Program-made: the position numbers and the translations under genes
Shown: positions 58,140-64,000 of the stretch, piece by piece
How the letters are laid out: the number at the start of each line of letters is the position of its first letter
Position numbering within the stretch: position 1 is the stretch's first letter
Notes under the pieces: model-generated
Told to the model about the DNA's origin: nothing
Database searches by the model: none
What the model saw: only the letters and a program-made list of their open reading frames with translations
NCBI RefSeq assembly: GCF_019649055.1
Contig: NW_026570323.1
Coordinates: 1-64,000, forward strand
Direction: 5' to 3'
Source of the DNA: Paramacrobiotus metropolitanus
Taxonomy: Eukaryota; Tardigrada; Eutardigrada; Parachela; Macrobiotidae
DNA: 64,000 nucleotides

Positions 58140-59130
58140 TACAGCTGGCATTTGCACGAAAGTACGCAAATTTAGCGCGATAAGACCGTTGTACTCATTT
58201 ACCGAGCTTTGATATTGAACACCGCAATAAATTAGGCTGAATTAAAACTTATACTGGTAGGAAACGTATTCTACAGTAAATTGCTACAATTACTGTATTA
58301 AACAGACATCTTATTATTCTTATATATATTGTAGCACGAAACTGTGACGGAAGTGCGGGAGGCTGCACTTAAGCATGCTCTTACAGATGTAAGCTGCGTC
58401 GCTTTTAGACCCCCGGGGCATGAGAAATTGTAACGTTTGTGTAAGCTTTACATTATTAAATTTTATAAATATTATTATTCAATAGATTTGCTCGATCCTT
58501 GTATATAATACGGTTAAAACAACGATGCCATCAACGACTTTTGTACATATTTATTACTTCAGCGAAAACCAAAATGTTAATATATACTTTTTACTAAAAA
58601 CAAAATGCAGATTTACATGTATGCTGCCCTACCGGAATTTTTTCACACTGGTTACTCACTCAGGTCTAAATATATTAGAGAACACCGAATTCAGCGTACC
58701 TTGCAGCACATACAGAGTGCATAGTGGACTGTGAACATAACCACTTTTCGCACGCCATAGAGTGCATTATAAAAAAGACCGCCACCGTTCATGTGTTAAC
58801 TATAACCGGAAAGCAATAAGCATACCGTCGCTCAGTACGACTTATTCCATACTTCCATGTCAAAAAAGCGATTTCTTTATTTAGAAACGGTTGAAATTCG
58901 GGAATATAATGCATGTTCACCTTAATGCCAATTGCGCCATTAACCACATTTGCAAATACATATCATGGCTAAAATTTAAAAATTGGAATATAAATCAGAA
59001 TTTACCAAACACAACGAATCTACCGGCAATTTTGAATAGCCGTTAACTAACCGTTATGAATAACCGTTAATTATAATATCCATCAGGTCACCATTTAGCA
59101 ATCTGCCCAAAAAAATCTCGGATCCCTGGA
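58140..59130. other. No recognisable gene
   Basis: AT-rich; no domain or RNA gene seen. The last part is the 3' flank of gene F. Confidence 0.4.
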
Positions 59131-59782
59131 TTAGGAATTGAACGACGACGCGAAACTATTACTGTGATAGCCATCACGGCTGTTGCCGGAACCACTGGAT
59201 GCGGCCATCCCGCCAGCACGCACCCCGTGGCCGGTAGCACTCGCGGCGACCTGCACTCCACTTCCGGTGGCGTGAGGCCCCAGGGCAGACGCCGAATTAT
59301 GCAGGGCGGCCGTGGTCCCTTTCAGGCAGAATCCCCAGCGTTTGTCCGCGTTGTTGCAGTGCAAACCGCTGCAGCACGACGTGGCGTGGTCGCAGCCTTC
59401 GCCTTCCAGCCGACATACGCCGTTCGCTGCGCTCTGCAACCAAAGGACATCAGTTATGATCAGCTAATTGCAGAGAGTACAGCGTATAGTGACCTTTGCG
59501 GGTGCCTTGCTATCGGCATGAGTCGCCGTATGCTTCGCCGTGGCCGCGCCTTTTTGCAGGCAGAATCCCGGGCGGTTGGCCTTGTCATCGTTGTTGCAAT
59601 GGAGACCGCCGCAACACGAACTGCTGCGTTCACAGCCTTCGCCTTCCAACCGACAGGCCTCAATGAAAGCGCCCTTCCAGTCAAAAAAACCAGTTGAGAT
59701 TTAATAAATGTTAAAAAAGTAATAGTTGACCTTTACTGACCGAGCAAGCGACAGCGACAATGAGCAGGGAGAATCGTTGCAT
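59131..59782 (-). CDS. Secreted tandem-knottin protein F
   Basis: Three exons: 59782-59741 (MQRFSLLIVAVACS), 59673-59494 (knottin 1), 59433-59131 (knottin 2 plus tail); all phase 0, 174 residues. Knottin 1 is CRLEGEGC-x5-CC-GGLHC-x11-C; knottin 2 is CRLEGEGC-x5-CC-SGLHC-x9-C. The tail is rich in Gly, Ser, Ala and His with no domain. The donor of exon 2 reads GTCACT, unusual but matched in gene G (GTCGTT) at the same place. The signal exon has the same length and end as in D, E and G. No enzymatic domain is attached. Possible roles are chitin or cuticle binding, enzyme inhibition or antimicrobial activity; the sequence does not decide. Confidence 0.85.
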
Positions 59783-59893
59783 GGTTAGTTTGAAGAGCAG
59801 GTAAAGCAGATGTAAAAGAAATTAAAGTTATTTTCGGCAGTGGATGATTACTGGAATTGAAGGACTGATGGAAATATAATGATAGCACGACTA

Positions 59894-60150
59894 GCTTATA
59901 TTGGTCCGTCGTGTGGCCATGATGGTGCGGAAATCGCAGCGCCAGTTCATCCGAAACCTCTCCAACGAATATCCACGTCTGCTAAATTCGAAGGCTTTTC
60001 GAGGAGCCTGGCGTTACTTTGCCTGGAAACCTGCTCGTAGCAGCAGTCCTCGTGACATGATTTCGCGTGAAATGTTCTATCGCCACTCGGTACCGCCACC
60101 ATGAGCACTTGTCAGTAGCGATGGGAAGCTTAGCGTAAGCGGAAATTGAT
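59894..60150 (-). promoter_or_regulatory. Shared upstream block of gene F
   Basis: TATA-like CAATATAAGC at 59894-59903, about 115 bp before the ATG. Upstream follow GTGACATGATTTCGCGTG, GAGCACTTGTCAGTAGCGAT and GCGTAAGCGGAAATTGAT words, matching G most closely and D/E more loosely. Confidence 0.6.
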
Positions 60151-61720
60151 GAAACACTTGACTGCTATAACAGATGCCGGTTGTTAATGTTAGCTAAAGA
60201 CGATGACTGGACAATCTGCCTCGGTCGCACCGTCCAGGAGAGTGTTAGCAAAGACCAAATTAGAATTAGTTTGGCGTCTGCTAATTTTATCTAGTAATGC
60301 TTTTTATATAAGTACATGTCAACCTATTTTTCAAGAATAAAAAATATAATCCATTGTTGCAGCTTTGCATTCGGTATTTGTAGACCATTGGTTTTACGAA
60401 AAATTTTGTATTTAAACCGTGGTGTTAATCGCCGCATCTGCGTGACAGCGCTTGACTTACAGTGCAGTGTTTTAATGTTGTGACACGAAGAGCAAAACTA
60501 ATATCTTCATCATACTGGCACAAACCTGCTGTGCAGAATTAAGTGTCTAATAGATGAAGACGACTTTCCAGTAAACTCTCCCGCTAATTTTCTCAAATAT
60601 CAAGCATATTAATTCCTTATTTTTAGGAGGATCGTTGCAGCTGAGTTTCCTGTGTCTCGTTCATAGCTGCTACGTCTGCAATTGTGTTGCAATTATTGCA
60701 ACGAATACGTGTGCTTGAAATCTGATAACACAACCATGTAAAAACTGTTTGAGAGTGCGCGAAAGCGAAAGGTTCCGTGCGTGTACATGAATCTGGCAGG
60801 ATGCACCATTGTACCGGCACGTACACGTCCCTTAGAATTTTGATTTCAAACTGGCGGTACACATGTCTTAATTTTTCAAAGAACGTAAAGGTATATATAC
60901 TGATTATGCAGCCTCAGCCGACAGCAGAAATAGGCGCCCTAACTACATATACCGAACATCTCATCTACAGTAAATTAGCCGATGCTGATGCTGTTCCCAC
61001 TTTCCACCCGGCACTGCAACTACCGAAGGATAAAAAGGTATCCATTTTTTAGCGAGCAGTATGTCCGTTGCTTTGCAGTCTGCAAGACACATAACTACGC
61101 ATATCATTGCATAAGTTGTTTAATGGAATTTGCAAACAGAACTGCGAAAACAAAACGTAAATGCTTAAAGCAGCAGTGACATTAACAAGTCTTGTTACAT
61201 TACTTCGTCAAAAACCATAAATTCTTGAAGATGATGGACATCAAAAAAGGATGGCGTGGGTATAATATTTGATAATAATAACAAAGAACAGACTAACGTT
61301 TGTGCTGCCATATTATAAGCTGTTTCCAGTAATTGCGCAAGTTAAAAATATCCGTGTTTATGAAATATTATGCACACTTTGCAGAACATAGTGGAAATAA
61401 TCTCTTTCCGCAATTCTGCAGACAATTAATCATCTGAAAAGAGCGTAGCGCTCATATCCTAATTCAATTGCTTCTTTTATTTAGCAGAAGCCGAAATTTT
61501 ATTATAAAACACTTCCATGGTTAATCACAACGATCAGCCATATCTGCACAAACATAATAATCCAGGCTGAAACTTTAAAATGATTACAAAAAATAGAAAT
61601 GACAATCAATCAACAGAGATTTTAGAACAGCAGCGTTATAAATAGGTAGCCGTTAATAACATCAATGAATTTCCATTCCGTAATCTGGCCCAAATAATTT
61701 GGCTAAGCAGGATGTATTAG
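60151..61720. other. No recognisable gene
   Basis: A few open frames under 100 codons, none with a domain. Nothing else supported. Confidence 0.4.
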
Positions 61721-62796
61721 TTAGGACTTCACTGGCTTCCCGTGGCTGCTACTCTTGCTGCTGGAACCACTGGATACGGCCTTTCCGCCAGCATGCGCCC
61801 CGGGTCCCATAGCACTGGAGACGACCCGTACTCCGCTCGCGCCTTCCTTCTGCAGGGCACTGGCGATGGGGGCGAAGTAGTTGTGGTTGGCCTGGTCAGT
61901 GGAGATATTGAACGTTACCTGCATGTAGGATGGCCCGCCGTTATTCGCGGGCAGCGGATGCTGATTCGCTGCAAACAAAGCACGTTTTTTTTTACATAAA
62001 ACGACTTTCAGAACGGCCAACGCGATTAGTACAGTAACCTGGGTAAACAGACCGGGAAGAAACGGTACGTTAACTTGCTACAGTCAGGTACAGCGTTTGC
62101 GCACAATTACGCACAAATCGCTCATCAACGTTGTGAAGAAAAATCTTGAAAATTTACTATTGGCTTTTGCTACAAAAAAGAATTCTCCGTTCCGCGGCGT
62201 TACCGTTATGGGCAGCCGCTGGCGCCCGCTTGGTGGTGGCTTTCTGCGCCGGATGATGGGGGACGTTGGTCGCTTTGGCAGTGGTGTGGCTTTTCAGGCA
62301 AAATCCCATGCGGTTGCCCTTGTCGCCGTTGTTGCAGTGTAGGCCGCTGCAGCACGAGCGGCTGTTCGCACAGCCTTCGCCCTCCAACCGACAGACGCCG
62401 CTCGTTGCGCCCTGCAACCGAGCAAATCAGTTGAGTCAAACTGGGCTTTAAACGTATTAAATTGGAGAAATCAGACTGAGATTTGAGATTGAAAAAACCA
62501 TAAACGACCTTTGTGGTTGCCTTGGCACTGGAATGGGTCGGCAAATGAGTCGCCTTGGCCGCGCCTCCCTTCAGACAGAATCCCATGCGGTTGCCCTTGT
62601 CATCGTTGTTGCAATGGAGACCGCCGCAGCAAGCACTACTGCGTTCGCAGCCTTCGCCTTCCAAACGACATGCGTCGATCAAGGCGCTCTAAGGTCAAAA
62701 ACGTACCTTACGGTTAAAAAAAGTTCAAAAACCTGACAGTTGACCTTTACTTACCGAGCAAGCGACAGCGATAAGGAACAGGGATAATCGTTGCAT
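61721..62796 (-). CDS. Secreted tandem-knottin protein G
   Basis: Four exons: 62796-62755 (MQRLSLFLIAVACS), 62688-62509 (knottin 1), 62411-62204 (knottin 2 and linker), 61968-61721 (C-terminal region); phases 0, 0, 1 agree; 225 residues. Each knottin carries CRLEGEGC, a CC pair, GLHCNN and GFC. The linker has HPAQKATTK-like Thr/Ala/Lys sequence resembling the chitinase linkers. The last exon encodes QVTFNISTDQANHNYFAPI and a Gly/Ser-rich tail similar to that of F; I do not recognise a domain. Exon 3 is a phase 0-1 knottin exon, the same class that precedes GH19 and astacin domains here, as if the module lost its enzyme and acquired another tail. Confidence 0.85.
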
Positions 62797-62944
62797 GGTT
62801 AGTCTGAAGAGCAGGTAAAGCAGATGAAAATAAAATTAAAGTTATTTTCGGCAGTGAATGCTGAAATAAAATCGACGTTACTTTCGTTAGCGAATGATTT
62901 ATTGAAATTGAAGGAATGATGGAAATACAAGCATAGCGCCACGT

Positions 62945-63210
62945 GCTTATATGAGTCTCAATTCCGTCGTATGGCCATGACTGTGCGCATATAACAGTGG
63001 CAGTTTATACGAAACCGCGCCGACGAAAACGCGCGTCAGCTGAATTGGAATGAATTTCGGGGAGGAGAACTTCGATTTGTCTGGAAATTTGCTCGCCGCA
63101 GTAGCTCTTGTGACACCATTTCCTGTGAAATGTTCGGTGACAGCTCAGTACCGCCACCATGAGCACTTGTCGTTAGCGATGGGAAAACTAGCCTAAGCGG
63201 GAATTGATCA
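62945..63210 (-). promoter_or_regulatory. Shared upstream block of gene G
   Basis: TATA-like TCATATAAGC at 62945-62954, about 150 bp before the ATG. Upstream follow GTGACACCATTTCCTGTG, GAGCACTTGTCGTTAGCGAT, GGGAAAACTAG and TAAGCGGGAATTGATCAA words in the order seen at D, E and F. Confidence 0.6.
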
Positions 63211-63780
63211 AAGTGCCTGCATGTTTCTGCCGGTTTTTGGTTGAAAATAATAGCTGGAAACGATGACACCATTATCATTCTGCTTTGCTTGCACTATACA
63301 GACGGACGTTAACTAAAAGTTTTTTGCTTAAACAAATCAGTTCGGCGTCTGTCCATTAAATACTGTAATACGAGTACAGAAAAGTATTTTTATGTAGCAT
63401 AATTCGACTGTCTTTTATAGACAAATACCATCTAGTCTTGCTCGTTTTGACCTTGAATTTCGAGATAACAAAATTTTGTGTTTTCCAAGTCGTTGTGACA
63501 ATGTTCCCATGGTATACCGTATTGTATGATTAAAACTAGTAAATCTTTTTTAGGTGAACACGATTTTTCAGTAATCTTTCTTAGGGGAACACGATTTTTC
63601 AGTAACCTTTCCTGATAAATTTTTTAATAATTATTATTACACCAATTTATTTTGGCTTCGTCTGGATGGGGCTTGCTAAAGGAATAGAAAGATCTAAATA
63701 ATGCCCCACTGAAACTGAGCATGTGTTTGAGTTTTGGTAGAATACTACGGCGTATCGATTTCCGTTTTTCACGTTTTTCA
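63211..63780. other. No recognisable gene
   Basis: AT-rich. A short direct repeat, GGTGAACACGATTTTTCAGT versus GGGGAACACGATTTTTCAGT, lies at about 63553-63604. Confidence 0.4.
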
Positions 63781-63795
63781 CCGATTTCACCGTTT

Positions 63796-63932
63796 TTCAC
63801 CGATTTCCTTGTTGTGGCTTCCAGTGTCTTAGTAACGACGACGGGAGAGGATCAGAACAAGGAGCCGCCCATCGCAACGCCCTATTCGGGTTCTGGATCT
63901 ACATGGGAATCGGAGTTCGAAGAGCATGAGCA
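63796..63932 (+). CDS. Possible exon running toward the right edge (hypothetical)
   Basis: An open plus-strand frame reads FLVVASSVLVTTTGEDQNKE, then PIATPYSGSGSTWESEFEEH and ends at a possible donor (GAGCAG then GTCAAT near 63933). An acidic Ser/Gly stretch after a hydrophobic segment could be the start of a secreted or membrane protein. Start and partner exons are not determined. Confidence 0.3.
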
Positions 63933-64000
63933 GGTCAATGTTTGCCAGTCGCTTGCCGGTGTAGTTTCTTGGTATTACGTGTTATATGGACGCGGTCTAA

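Overview
The window reads as nuclear DNA of an animal, most likely an ecdysozoan; a tardigrade would fit, but nothing here proves it. Genes are split by GT-AG introns (about 57 bp to 2.8 kb) whose phases can be checked. Coding exons are GC-rich against AT-rich flanks. The products are animal types: a Slo/BK potassium-channel relative, an astacin-like metalloprotease, protein-kinase-like proteins, secreted leucine-rich-repeat proteins and GH19 chitinases. Transposons, foldback elements and minisatellites fill much of the rest. No prokaryotic features were seen.

Layout, left to right. 1-5.6 kb: a 42-bp minisatellite, a dead retroelement pol fragment and a TA-flanked MITE. 6.0-10.3 kb: the last exon of a GH19 chitinase (copy A, minus), then a 3.6-kb element with long inverted arms and a 9-bp target duplication, sitting in what would be that gene's intron. 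11.2-19.5 kb: two kinase-like genes on the minus strand, both without the DFG aspartate; a pogo/Tigger-like element lies in an intron of the second. 20.0-32.3 kb: one large plus-strand gene of 16 exons encoding a highly divergent Slo1-like protein whose selectivity filter is not conserved. 34.3-37.1 kb: two intronless GH19 copies (B broken, C intact, neither with a signal peptide), a tRNA-derived repeat and three tight hairpins. 38.0-39.3 kb: a secreted LRR gene with two in-frame stops. 40.4-45.3 kb: two tandem three-exon secreted chitinases (D, E). 45.3-51.3 kb: gene-poor, with foldback elements and a 93-bp minisatellite. 51.4-53.4 kb: a knottin-astacin gene with an in-frame TGA. 55.9-57.4 kb: an intact paralogue of the LRR gene. 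59.1-62.8 kb: two secreted proteins with tandem knottin modules (F, G).

A common thread is one six-cysteine knottin-like module (spacing C-x6-C-x5/6-CC-x4-C-x9/11-C) carried on its own exon. It sits in front of a chitinase domain in D and E, in front of an astacin domain, and twice in a row in F and G. The exon starts in phase 0 everywhere and ends in phase 1 in four of the different contexts. D, E, F and G also share near-identical signal-peptide exons and an upstream block of about 250 bp with a TATA-like element, which suggests co-expression of secreted cuticle, gut or salivary products. Around them lie copies at various stages of decay.

The most notable result is the Slo-like gene. From S4 through the end of S6 it aligns without gaps to Slo1, yet the K+ filter is replaced, two of three S4 arginines are gone, the S6 glycine pair is lost and no acidic calcium bowl is seen. 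It looks like a channel-derived protein that cannot conduct K+ in the usual way. All gene models were built by hand from splice sites and phase; none was checked against transcripts or databases.
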